From the NCBI GenBank assembly GCA_947179485.1, contig OX359247.1, forward strand, positions 7,469,060 to 7,533,059: 64,000 nt of DNA, in the 5' to 3' direction. The position numbers and the translations under genes were made by a program. Positions 1 to 10,803 of this stretch are shown one piece after another (the first letter of the stretch is position 1; each line of letters opens with the position of its first letter). The notes beneath the pieces are model-generated. The model was given only the letters and a program-made list of their open reading frames with translations. It was not told where the DNA came from and did no database searches. Source of the stretch: Allacma fusca. Lineage: Eukaryota > Arthropoda > Collembola > Symphypleona > Sminthuridae.

Positions 1-219
1 TCGTCTGTTTATTAATTATTCTTCCTAAATACTGTTTCCATAAAAATATATATTATAGATATAAATATATATTTTAGCAACAGTCTGAAATACAGTTACA
101 GCATGTTGTAAGGTTAAAAGGGTATTAACAATAAGCTATATGTATTTAGAATTACTAAAAATACCGACAGAATTTTCCAACGGAAGTTCCATTATTTTCA
201 TAAAATTCATCAAAATGTC

Positions 220-489
220 TCAAATCTCAACATATCCAAATACTCGGGTACAATGGTCGCGGGTACGGGTAAATGACACCATTATACCCGTACCCGGTGG
301 GTATATACCCATTTTGAAATCCTTGTACCCGTACCCATACCCGTATCCGTACCCGAAATTTTGAGCCGACCAAAGTGTACCCGGGTAGTACCCGTAATTG
401 TTCGGGTACACAAAATCCGTACCCGGGTAGTACCCATACCCGTACCCATACCCGTTTACCCGAGTATTACCCATACCCGTGCCGAGCAC
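220..489. repeat. TACCCG-word low-complexity block, probable hAT element fragment
   Basis: The block is made of degenerate TACCCG / CGGGTA words on both strands. It ends at about 489 in GCCGAGCACTG, whose reverse complement (CAGTGCTCGGC) resembles the start of a hAT terminal repeat. No matching left end is seen, so the left side is probably truncated. Tyr/Gly-rich open frames across it are products of the repeat and not genes. Confidence 0.5.
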
Positions 490-1221
490 TGACTTGAACT
501 TGATTATTCAAGTAATTTTTTCGTAAATGAATAAACAATACTAAAAATTTCGTCCACAACCACCATAGCTAATAATGGCTAGGTCGTGATTAGGATACAC
601 TAAACGGCATGCAGGTGATATTCTTTACTTTAAAATTGCTAAAAAATTTAAAATACTTGATCAAATAACTGTAAACATTGTAGTCCAATCTAATTTAATA
701 ATTTGCATTACTAAGAGTTTAGAAATCACATTACTAGTCTGTTCACATTAGTGTTGCACTCATCTGGTGAGTGTAACCAGCAGTTATATTCATAAAAATT
801 TTGTTTAACATAATAATTATGTTGATTTATAAGATTGTTGGTTGTTCGTCTGCGCCATCATGTTTAATATTAGCAAAAATTATTTTTACATGAAATAATA
901 AATTATTCTTAAACTTCTTCTTAGCTTCAGAACAGGTGAAGTGAACAATCACTTCATTTTAATAATGGAACAAGAACCCCGAGTATCAAGAACATGCTTA
1001 TAAAACAATAAGACGGAAATTTTAATTATTCAAAATTCAAGTATGGAAACAGGACACAAGAATTATTTTCGACCACTGGCCACTGGACTTCGTAGAGGCG
1101 ACTTTAATGTCGATGGAATGAAAACAAATCCAAAGATGTCATTATTATTATGATTGACGCCCAATATTATTTTTAGTGGGATACAATGATGCCACTATTA
1201 GGCATTGCTTACATTGCTTTT
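490..1221. other. Intergenic, no gene seen
   Basis: AT-rich sequence. A short CTTGAACTTGA remnant sits at about 490-520. I see no coding frame with splice signals. Confidence 0.5.
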
Positions 1222-1482
1222 CAGTGACAAAAACTCAAGTTATACTCAAGTTTTATTCAAGTACTTCCATTCATTGTACTTGAACTTGACTTGATTTTAC
1301 AATCAAGTAATAAATTATTAACTTGAACTTGATCGAACTTGAACTTGAAAATTCAAGTTAAAATTATAATTTCACTCTAACTTGATGTTCAAGTTTCAAG
1401 TTACAAAATTGTCTGCACTTGACTTGAACTTGATACGCACATGAACTAGTCAAGTTATACTTGAACTTGAACGCAGCTCTGG
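1222..1482. mobile_element. CAAGTT-word hAT-like non-autonomous element
   Basis: The block begins CAGTGACAAAAACTCAAGTT and ends GAACGCAGCTCTG. The interior is almost wholly CAAGTT / AACTTG words. The ends are only partly inverted repeats and I find no clean 8-bp duplication (TTGCTTTT left, GTCCAGCA right), so the boundaries are uncertain. It uses the same word as the better preserved element at 46724-47668. Confidence 0.45.
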
Positions 1483-1785
1483 TCCAGCATAATTCATATT
1501 AACTAATATAATTTCAAAACAAGGCTGACTAACAAACATTTGATTTGCTTAAATGGTTTAAGTTTTAAAAGCATTATAACGTTGGCTAAATTCTAAAAAG
1601 TACCATTTTCATTGGAGATCCCATTTAAAAAGCATTAATTATTTTAAAAAACGTTTATACCCCGCAACGTCAGATTAATTTACAAACATTTATGAAATTA
1701 ATTTTTTATCAACCGAGCTACAGGCATCCTAACCGAATTTAAAAAACAACTGATCCGATATTGACCCTTTAACATAAATTACAAC

Positions 1786-3508
1786 CAAAGATGGGTCGCT
1801 TGCCTATATCTAGGCCCTTTTATAGGCACAAATTCTAGGGAGGAAGCAAAGAAACAAGAATCTAGGCTAGGATATAGGCAAGGTTCAATGGGATTTATAT
1901 GCAAATAAAATATTATAGAAAGTTTGGGGAATAAATATAGGCACCTAGAAAATTTAGGCTAGGGGCTTCATAAATAAATTAATGTGAAGTGAGCAGGTAT
2001 GCTACTGATACCGACATGCCGAGTAGGGGTACAGTCATGCAACTGATGCACTGAACAATAAAACGTATTTATTATTATCTACGTATCTATTATATACGTA
2101 TTGTATTATATTTCGAAGAGAAATTTATAATTTTGCATTGGGAAATCCCTACCTTTATACTACAACAATTAGCAATGGTTGTAAAAATGCAGAGAAGTAA
2201 AGCATGTTATAGCACGATTGTTAGGACATCTGGTCGACAATGATGTAACAAATTTTCAGCGTGGAACAGACCAACAAGTAATAAATAAATATAGTACTTA
2301 GGGGCCATTCAAGTAATTCATAACGCAAAATTGGTCAAAATTTCACCCCCACCCACATGGTGTAACGCTAGGGTAACGCTGACTAAACTACCACCTACCC
2401 GACATAACGCGTTGCATGTTTTTTTAAATGCTGCCTTAGGAAATACATTAGATTAAATATTTGTATGACTGCTTAAAGAAAGACTACGATTCATCCGGTA
2501 AAACTAGGTTTATTCAATTTGTGGCTTCAGCCTCACATTCAACAAATGGACTTTTTAACCGGTCACGAATACTTTCAATAACTTCAATGTCACTGTCTGC
2601 AAACCCGTGTACAACACATTCAATAATGTCCTGCGTTTATACTTTCAATTGCTTGAACAAATGAAGTCAGGCAGAATTTACGAAGTAAATTTCCACAGCT
2701 TAAATCTACAGCGTGATAATCACTTCCTTGACCACCCTCCGGGATAACCCGAAGTGGTTCAACGTGCTCCACATCCAATAAATTGTGCCATTTAAAATTT
2801 TCTAATTAATTCAATATATGATGCACAATACTTGAAATCTTTAAGGCGAATTTGGCTTTTCCATGGACAAATGTTTTTAAGGGTATATGTGCAAAATCGT
2901 ATATGTATGAAATTTACGTTACGTGTATCTATAATAGGACCACCAACTCGTCGTAAACTTCGAAGCTATAAAGGCGAGTTATTTAATTTTCAGAGGTAAG
3001 AAGGATCATCAAAACTGCGTTACGTACCAAGGTGATTTACCACCCCCCGATGCACGTAACAAAGCATAACGTTAGTTTGTTAGACCACCCACTACCCCTG
3101 CGTTATGAATTACTTGAACGGCCCCTTATTATTAAGTACAGGATATTTCGACATACATGCGGGGTTTTCAGTTTTCTGTAGGAACTTCAAGGGTGTACTT
3201 ATTTAGGGAAGCAGTAGTTTTGAACTTCCTAATAGGGTATAGTTGCATGATACTCCCAAAAGGAATATTATAAGAACATTTATAGGGATATATGTAGGTA
3301 GGGCATCTCCCTGTTTCCTATATTATACGAAGGAACTTCGTGTTGCTTTAGCCTTTATATGATTTAAGGAAGGCGTTTGGTTGAACATTTCCTTAAAAGG
3401 GGGAGATAACTTGACGAGGATAATAATTATAGGCAAATAGGGAGTCGCATTATGTTATTTTAATTATAGGAAGGAGGTAGGCTAAGTGAATGAAAAGGCC
3501 CATCTTTG
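1786..3508. mobile_element. hAT-like element with TAGGC words, split by a nested element
   Basis: The left end is CAAAGATGGGTCGC and the right end GGCCCATCTTTG, forming inverted termini. The flanking 8-mers are ATTACAAC (1778-1785) and GTCACAAC (3509-3516), which match at 6 of 8 positions. The interior is rich in TAGGC / ATAGGC words. A second element (2301-3125) is inserted inside it. No transposase frame is present. Confidence 0.65.
2301..3125. mobile_element. PIF/Harbinger-like non-autonomous element, nested
   Basis: Inverted termini of 26 bp (2301-2326 and 3100-3125) differ at one position. They begin GGGGCCATTCAAGTAATTC on the left and GGGGCCGTTCAAGTAATTC on the reverse of the right. 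They are flanked by the trinucleotide TTA on both sides. A 3-bp TTA duplication with GGGGC termini is the PIF/Harbinger pattern. It sits within the hAT-like element at 1786-3508, so it is younger. Its 67-codon open frame (2461-2664) has no recognisable domain. Confidence 0.75.
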
Positions 3509-3516
3509 GTCACAAC

Positions 3517-4351
3517 AGATAAAGCCACTCCAGCAATGAAGTTACTACAAATAGGTATTTACGAAACAGTGTAACAGTAATTATTTCATATTAGAAAATA
3601 TCTGAAATAAGCTACAGACGGAGCAAATTGGACAGTTAAACCCTTCGTGTTAAGATTATATAGCTGTTTTGTTATTTTATATAATAATTCTGTAATTACT
3701 TCAAAAATAGAACTTCTAGGGTATTTATATCAAGTATTATTGTTGCATTCAATTTATTATTACAATTAAAATTCATTGCCGCCCGACATTCCATCCGCCT
3801 CGGCGGATGGCCTGATTGCTAGTAACCTTTTTAACTTGACTCTTAACAAGCAGTATATCATTAAAGTCGTTTTTTATTATTTCTCATTCTGGTTCTCCAA
3901 AATTTCTAGCGTCATTGGCATTTTTGATGAACTTTGTACAGCGCAAAAAATTATACCTGTATTGCTTTTCGGTGAAGATTGGAATTAGCAACTTTTTAAA
4001 ATGTTTATAATATAAAGTACACACGTGGTTTTATAGACTATTAAATGTGTCCGTCTCCTAAACTCTAGAATCACACCATTTAAAAATTTTAATCCAGGCA
4101 CTTTATATCAAACTCATTTTTTCTTGTTAGTTATCTAAATCTAACTCTACAATTTTTTTATTATTCGAATAATAAAAAAAATCATCTGATTTAAAGAATT
4201 CAACCATCGCAAAAAATCACAATGCATTGAGACTTGCGACTAAGAATACAAGTACATAATCAAACAGGGAATTAAAAAAACATTTATGCGTAATTATATC
4301 CTTTCTACTAAGTTGAAAGAGTGGGCCGTCATCGTCTTCGTCTTGGTGTAA
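3517..4351. other. Intergenic AT-rich stretch
   Basis: Apart from the Helitron-like terminus at 3791-3822, I see nothing coding here. Confidence 0.5.
3791..3822 (+). mobile_element. Helitron-like 3' terminus
   Basis: A GC-rich hairpin (CCATCCGCC, 2-nt loop, GGCGGATGG; 3791-3810) is followed 8 nt later by CTAG (3819-3822) and then T. Hairpin plus CTRR plus a following T is the classical Helitron 3' end. The site at 6730-6761 has the same layout. The 5' end and any Rep/helicase gene were not found. Confidence 0.55.
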
Positions 4352-4700
4352 TACGAATTTGAGATTCAAATTTCCGCGCGCTGTTTTTCATTGGCTGAGC
4401 CAGAAATAACTGGCTAAATAAATTATTAAAATTATTTTTTTTTAAATTAAAAAAAATTATTAAAGCATTATACTGTTTTGTGCTTTTTCTTTTTCCTGTT
4501 TGAATAATTTTTCTCAAAAATGAAAAAAGGATGCTAAAAAGTCTTAATAATTTGAAATTAATAAAAAAAACTTTTTAACATTTTTTTTATGGATTTGAGA
4601 TTCAAATTTAAGCGAGCTTTATTTTTATTTGCTGAGCCAGTAATAGCTGACTAAATAAATTATAACAAATATTCTAAAAAAAATAAAAACATTATACACT
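4352..4700. repeat. Direct repeat of about 115 bp, two copies
   Basis: Copies at about 4352-4470 and 4593-4700 share TTTGAGATTCAAATTT, a GCTGAGCCAG core, the ACTAAATAAATTAT stretch and a final CATTATAC. They lie about 240 bp apart in the same orientation and have diverged by substitutions and A/T indels. Confidence 0.6.
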
Positions 4701-4792
4701 AGCAAGGGTGGCGGCATTGCAGGGGCAGCCGTCCTCAACCAAGACGGTCCACTCTTTCAAATTAGAAATTAGCCTAATTATATAATGTCAAG

Positions 4793-6676
4793 CAAACATG
4801 GGCGCCTGCCTAGATTCTAGGCCCTATAATAAGCTAAGGCTCAAGGATGCTGCAAGTTGGGATATAAATCTAGGCGAGGTTCTAGGCTGGGCAATCACCA
4901 CTACAATATAGGCTTAGGGACAATCTAGGCTATTCAGATATTTCCGAACAAGGGACTGGGCTATTCAGGCAGGCTACAAGTTCGTTCAAGTAAAGGCTAG
5001 GCATTAGTGGCGAGCGGAATATTCTCAAAGCACGAATTGGTAAGGGATATGCCACAAATGACGTCATGCATTTAGTCACTATTGTCCGTGCATGATTTAA
5101 CAAGATGTACTCAGTCAGTCCCTTCTTCATAACATGACGTCATTTTCTGCACCTATTTAACCCAGACCCTTTGTTACTCTTATATAAAATCCCGTGCGAG
5201 TTCGTAAGATTAAATAACGACCTCAGCATCCAAAGTCATTAGTTCCGCAACTAATTCACAAAGTCCCCGAGTTATATCGGTAAGTAATATAAGGGACAGA
5301 GTAACTGACTCATCTTAGTACTTCTCAACTAAAAGTTATATACGTTCTGTTTAAATTTCCTCACATCATACGGCTGAGCCGATCTTCAAACAAATAACGT
5401 CGGTTGAATAGTTTTTTACCGAAGGAAATCAAAATGGTCACATATAAACACATGGTAATACCTGCATCATCGGCAGATGGCGCAGTCACCGTTTACCAAA
5501 CTGAAAAACTGTAATGGTTCTTATTGCGGACCGATAGTATCAAATACGATCCTAAAGTTGGTAGGGTCATCCATCTAACCTTGGAAAAGTATGTCACACA
5601 TAAAGCACATTTTTATACATCATAGAAATCTATTGATCTATGCATTCTATCATTTGCTCTCGCAATGGAAAAACCTTGCGATACGATTTTCGCACGAATG
5701 GATGGGTCAATTTTTGACGGGAGGAGCCGTGGGTAATAAATCATTCGATAACGAGACATGCAAACTGTTTGGGTGATTTGAGAGTAAATTGATTTTAAAA
5801 AATTTCCAGGTGAAATTAGTTTTCTATTGTAAAATGTTTTTGTTACATTATTTTAAAATTATTGCCTGAATGAGTGGCCCACTTCAAATTACCTTTGACC
5901 TCATTGTTAATCTTCTACTTTTATTACGGTTATAACCGATGGCTAATAAGAAAATCTCGATGGTGAAAACAAGGTAAACAAAGCCGATTAATTGTTGCCA
6001 ATTAATAATGTTTTTCGCAAACGAACTCAGTTTTGAATAATAAAGCACACTGTGGCATTAAACAATTCCCATGTATACATACACATATGACGTCGTATAC
6101 AGTCAGTCAGCCTTCGTTGTGACGAGGAATGATCATGCAGTCAGCCAGTCGTAATTTACCAGGTTTTTTGATGACGTCATTTGTGGCACATCCTTAAGGA
6201 CAGGATTACAAGATCTTTGGGAAAACGTTTGCAGAGACGGACTGAGAATGAGGCGGGAATTACTTGAAACCAGTAATTACCAGAGTGAATGAACATGTAT
6301 ACCACAGTACATACATAATGGTCCCGTATTTATTCCCACTGGATTATGTAGTTTATAAAAGAATTAATCAAACCCATACATTGGTTTCCAATTGCATGTG
6401 ACACTGCATATGGCTTGCACTATCTAAAACTCACAATTATATCGCCTATATATGGGCTGGCAAAGCGCTGCCAGAAGCTATACAGCAAATATAGGCAGGC
6501 AAGCAATGCACACTAGGACAGATATAGGCTAATAGGCAGGCAGTGAGAGTACTTGACCCTTGGTATCAAGGCTCTTCTTTTCGTTGAAACAACCTATTAA
6601 CCTATATAGGATGGCGATATTTTTAGAAAGAAAATAGGCAGGCTTTACGCTTAGGCGCTTCATTTGCCCACCTTTG
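4793..6676. mobile_element. hAT-like element with perfect 8-bp duplication, split by a nested element
   Basis: The ends are CAAACATGGGC (left) and GCCCACCTTTG (right), which are inverted with three mismatches. Both sides carry ATGTCAAG (4785-4792 and 6677-6684), a perfect 8-bp target duplication. Interior sequence next to each end is full of ATAGGC / TAGGC words. The middle (5044-6194) is a separate nested insertion. No transposase was found. Confidence 0.8.
5044..6194. mobile_element. Element with GGATRTGCCACAAATGACGT termini and TAA duplication
   Basis: Inverted termini of about 23 bp, centred on GCCACAAATGACGTCAT, lie at 5044-5067 and 6171-6194. TAA flanks both ends (5041-5043 and 6195-6197). 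A 3-bp TAA target suggests a PIF/Harbinger-type element. The palindrome TGACGTCA (CRE/ATF-like) lies inside each terminus. A TATATAAAA sequence near 5180 is followed by about 100 bp of less AT-rich sequence, but no long reading frame. It is nested in the hAT-like element at 4793-6676. Confidence 0.7.
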
Positions 6677-6729
6677 ATGTCAAGTTTAATATTTTGTATA
6701 AATTACAAATTATTGCAATCCCAGTTTTC

Positions 6730-6761
6730 CCATCCACCTGGGTGGATGGCTTGAATGCTAG
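6730..6761 (+). mobile_element. Helitron-like 3' terminus, second copy
   Basis: The hairpin CCATCCACC, 2-nt loop, GGTGGATGG is followed by 8 nt and CTAG (6758-6761), then T. Spacing and layout equal the copy at 3791-3822. The hAT-like element at 4793-6676 lies just upstream and appears to have landed inside this older element. Confidence 0.55.
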
Positions 6762-7500
6762 TTTATTTTAAATGGCTACAACTTATTCCTTTGAGCAACA
6801 CACGTATAAAGTAAAGTAGTAATACACCTAAGTAACATTATTAAGACATAAGGCACTGAAAAAACAAGTAAATTCTCGTAACAATTTAAAACTCATTAGA
6901 GTGAAATAAGGCTAAACTCAATGCACGATCAATTAGTGAGGTTGGAACTATTACTAAAAATATTTGTTTATTTGAGCCGATGTCAAAATAATTCGAGCAT
7001 TTTCAAGGTAAGTGAAAGTATTTTTAGGAATATTCATCAAATTTTAAAAGCGAAATAGAAGTAAAAGTTATAGATACTCAGGCTATAACTGATTGTCTGT
7101 CTTAATATATACATTCATTTTGCTTGACATTTAAAGTAAGTATACTTATGACACTTGTAATGTTGTAAATTGTTGCTTGTAATGTTTAGGAAGATATGTA
7201 AATAAACAGCAAACAGAATAGCTGAAGATAATTAAGTGTAGCATTTGGGTCCTTTCGGGTTTTCAAGACAATTTTATTTCACAAATCAACCATCACCTAG
7301 AACTACACAATATGTGATAGCATTTTAATCCGTGTGATCTTGTCAAACTTTACCTGTACATTGAACAACAACGCAAAATTTTTAGTAATTGAATCCCATT
7401 AACCATTTAGAAAAAATCATGGTTGAGCGCACTTGGAAACTTCCCACCAAGGCCCTGCCCATGCCCCATATTTGATCCGTAGATCGCGGCAGGGAGTTAT
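6762..7500. other. Intergenic, no gene seen
   Basis: AT-rich sequence with no supported coding exon. The minus-strand frame at 7382-7579 has no splice or homology support. Confidence 0.45.
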
Positions 7501-7700
7501 TCCCAGAGATGCGCAAAGGAAATAGCCTTCCTTCAAGCCTTCGAAGGCGAAAATTCAGTAAAAATTTCCCCTTCAACATGTCGTAAAATGAAGCCCTCTA
7601 AAAAATCTGCCTTCCTTCACCCTTCCTTCCAAAATACATGCGCTCATTTTTGCCTTCAGCCTTCTTCTAAAAATAGCCTTCCTTCAATGTTAAACTACAA
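7500..7700. repeat. CCTTCCTTC / GCCTTC-word block
   Basis: Repeated GCCTTC, CCTTCCTTC and GAAGGC words include a CCTTCGAAGG palindrome. The block resembles the word-filled hAT interiors elsewhere in the window, but I could not define termini or a duplication. It lies directly upstream of the MADF-like gene. Confidence 0.4.
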
Positions 7701-7743
7701 CCCGCTTAAAAACGTTTTGCACCAGCAGGATTCAGTGCAGTGA

Positions 7744-10700
7744 AGGGCAAGAAGTAAACTAAGAAGTAAAAGCAAAACTTACTCTGACCTTCGAGGAAAT
7801 CTCCGTCCATCAACACCACAAATTAATACTAATGTTATGAGCTCCCAAAGTACAGAATCAAATGTATCCTCTGCCACTCCGATTGCCACAATTGGTTCAT
7901 CAATTCATGTTACAAATTCATCCGTAAGTACTAGTGCCCCTCATGGGTACAGGTACTACCCGGGTATTTGGGTACAGGTACAGGTAAAGGTAAATACTGG
8001 GTAATATTTTTTTACCCAAACAGAATGGGTAAATTCTGGGTACAAGCCAATTTTACCTAAATATTGGGCACATTTACGGGTAAAGGTACAGGTACAAAGA
8101 AAACATGAAACGGGTTTTACCTGACAGGAGCAGGTACAGCTTCAAAAGTACCTGTACCCGTTCAGAAAATACCTGATTCATACAAGGTACTTTTTTATTA
8201 TCTGCTTGCGTCCTCTATTGCATAAAACTGAATTAAAGTGGTTCTTTCCATGACATTCTCGTGCCACTCCATTCAACAGTCTTCCACTGCATGCTCGTTT
8301 CCGTGTCATGAAATGAGATTCCTTATAAACGTGTTCTAGCATTCCACCGACTGACAATTCCATAGGAGATACCATTAGAAAATGCTTCTGTCTGAAAGCA
8401 TGGACGAAGATCAAATGTGCAGAGTTCGGAAGTACTAAAATGACCGCGATTGCAAGATTGATGGCTGGAAGCTCAAGTAGTTATTAATTTTAGCCGTATT
8501 CAATTTTTTGAAAAACATGATGCAATAGATTATAGGGGAATAAATTGGAGCACATTATTAGAATAATTTTTTTAACTGAATTCGCATCATCATAAAAAGT
8601 ACCCGGGTAGGTAAAACAAAGTACCTGGGTAAAGGTAAAAATTCGGGTACTTTTTGGGTATAGGTAATTTTCAGGAACAGGTAAAAGTTAAAAAAAAAAG
8701 GTTTGGGTACAGGTACCTTCATTCAAGTATTAGGTACTTCAAAGAAGGTACAGGTAAAGGTACAACATACTGAAGTACCCATATTTGGGTACAGGAACAG
8801 GTACAGGTACCACGTTTTAGTACCCATGAGGTGCACTAGTAAGTACATTCCCAAGCAAAACCACTTCACCTCAAGAGAAGGTCATAACTCCGGCTGCATC
8901 ACCAGGAACTGTAATAATTATTCCCAACCGAATTAATTCGACTTCATTAGGAAAGATCACTGAAGCTTTAGAAGCTATTCAGTTAAACTATGGAAGCGAT
9001 GAAGATGATGAAATCAGTGATCCAGTCCCGTATGCTCGAAGTGCTTTGTACATTAATGATTCTGAGTTGGAGAAACTCGGGGATACGTTAATGCATATAG
9101 ATGATGATCTCTGTTTACTTGAGTCTACTGAAAGTTACGCCGAGTCATCCGACTCCGAAGATCTGTTTAGCTTCGATAGTATAGAACAGCCACATCAAGA
9201 AGTTCCTCCAGTAATTCCAAATACCGATTCCCCACCTCCCAGCCCTGTCGCTGGACCCTCTACTTCTCCATTGGACATGCCACCACCTCAAGCTAGGCCT
9301 CCCAGAACTCCTAAAAAGTTGAAGCCAAACAAAAAACCAGAGAACTCACCAACTCCTGCTAGGAGAATATATGCTCCTGATCCACAGCAAGAGGAAGCAC
9401 TTGCTTCCATAGGCATCCACCGTGATCCCTCAACACTGAGTACCCTAGAACTTGCAAAAAATCCGCACGCTCTACAAGCAGGGATTTATTTTTGCAACCA
9501 ACTCATGAATGAAGAAACCACAGTTGAACAGTTATCAAAAAAACTTCAGTTAACTACCAGTCAAAGTAGTACACCTTTACTACCACCTCCAAGACCTCTG
9601 AGTCCAGATATAACTTTGGTCTGTTCAGTCAGAAAAGCAGTGAAGCGAGGTATGGATGCAGCAGCTTCAAGTTCCGTACCAAAAATCAAACAAGAGTGTA
9701 AAGGCAGGAAACAGATAGATTCGGATGATGCTGAGAACGGTACAAATCATGATGCAGCACTCCCTCTTCTCCATGAATTGATTCGTAGGAAGCAAGATAT
9801 TGAAACCAGGCAGCTACGGTATGAACCTCAAGGTGAGCTAGGTTTTCAAATTATCAACATGGTGAAAGAGATCTCTTATAGAAATATCTACACAAACAAG
9901 GATATGTTTGCAATTTTCTGATGTTCTAAACATAATTGTTACTCAGGGGACGAGTATGATCTTTCTCAGTCGTCCGTATGCATGACGAACCTATGGCATG
10001 ACTATCCTGACAGAAGCAGAAGCTACAAGAAAAGGGCTAGGTGAATTTCTTTTCATACTTCGAAATACATATCAGTTACTGCTAATTACCTATATGTAGT
10101 GGTAAAATAGTTAATATTACATATTAGGAATTAATAAATAAATTAAATACTTGCTCAAACTGTGTAAATTCTTTGATATTCACATAGACGAATCCAAAAA
10201 CTGACGGAGGCTGAAATTACTCGCTTATTTAATGACAAGGTTAACAGTCTTCGTAATATGATACAAGGTCGGATAACGTGTCAGAGATTCGATGTAAGTA
10301 AAACAGTTGTCATTATGAATATCTGCAATTTGTTAGTTTTATTTTTTTAGTACAGATTTTAGAAGATTTATTATTTCAAAAGTTTGCGTCTTATTGTTTT
10401 CAGCTCTGGAGAGCCAGAAGATTACCCGATGGTTACAGTAAGATGCAAGAACTCCGGAATATAAATGTTGTTACCCCGTTTACAGAAACACAGGGCAATT
10501 TCATAATAACACTTCTTGAGAGAGAGTTCGTGACACACGTTACTAACAGTCTGCAGGTGAAAGCAGTTAACAAGTTCTTGGATTGGCTTTTTAGTTGTAT
10601 TATGTTGGCATTGACCAATACTAGGGTTTTTACCGTAACGATGGTTTTGAAAGTCTTGGTTTCTTTGGTAGATTGGGGAGTTTTTAAATTATGTCCTACT

Positions 10701-10803
10701 TCCTGAAGCACTAATAAGGATTTACGCTGAAGTAAATGGAAGGTCGTACGAACAAGCGGAACATGAAATGCGGAACGGCGCAACTGGAATTGAGCTGGAG
10801 TAG
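7744..10803 (+). CDS. MADF-like nuclear protein, multi-exon, interrupted by a hAT element
   Basis: Supported exons are about 7744-7923, 8847-9832, 9947-10040, 10188-10293, 10404-10556 and 10672-10803 (stop TAG). The last four junctions are canonical GT-AG with agreeing phases (1, 2, 0, 0). The N-terminal half is low-complexity: Ser/Thr-rich, then an acidic stretch (ESSDSEDLF), a Pro-rich linker and a basic PKKLKPNKK / TPARR patch that could be a nuclear signal. The part spanning exons 9947-10293 (NLWHDYPDRSRSYKKRAR, then LTEAEITRLF and VNSLRNMI) resembles a MADF/Myb-SANT-like fold (Trp-His-x-Tyr, later LR). The C-terminus contains VLLPEALIRIYAEVNG and ends GIELE. The first listed exon opens after an in-frame TGA at 7741, so its true start or upstream exons are unresolved. 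A 907-bp hAT-like element plus duplication splits the coding exon, in the same frame on both sides. Reading straight through it hits stops. Family assignment is tentative; exon structure is firm from 8847 on. Confidence 0.7.
7932..8838. mobile_element. hAT-like element (GGGTACAGGTA words) inside a coding exon
   Basis: The termini TAGTGCCCCTCATGGGTAC and (reverse of right end) TAGTGCACCTCATGGGTAC match at 18 of 19 positions. GTAAGTAC flanks both sides (7924-7931 and 8839-8846), a perfect 8-bp duplication. The first and last 200 bp are filled with GGGTAC / AGGTA words. Element plus one duplication copy is 915 bp, a multiple of three. The host gene's frame is open and in phase up to the left duplication and from the right one. 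Confidence 0.88.

Noticed and set aside
220-489. Open frame with Tyr/Gly-rich GYGYGY protein
   Set aside because: It is the translation of TACCCG word repeats and shows no start context, splice signals or domain.
220-489. Telomere or interstitial telomeric repeat
   Set aside because: The word is TACCCG, not the arthropod telomeric TTAGG/CCTAA, and the block has a hAT-type end.
8703-8936. Open frame spanning the right end of the hAT-like element
   Set aside because: It mixes transposon words with host exon sequence in a frame different from the host gene.
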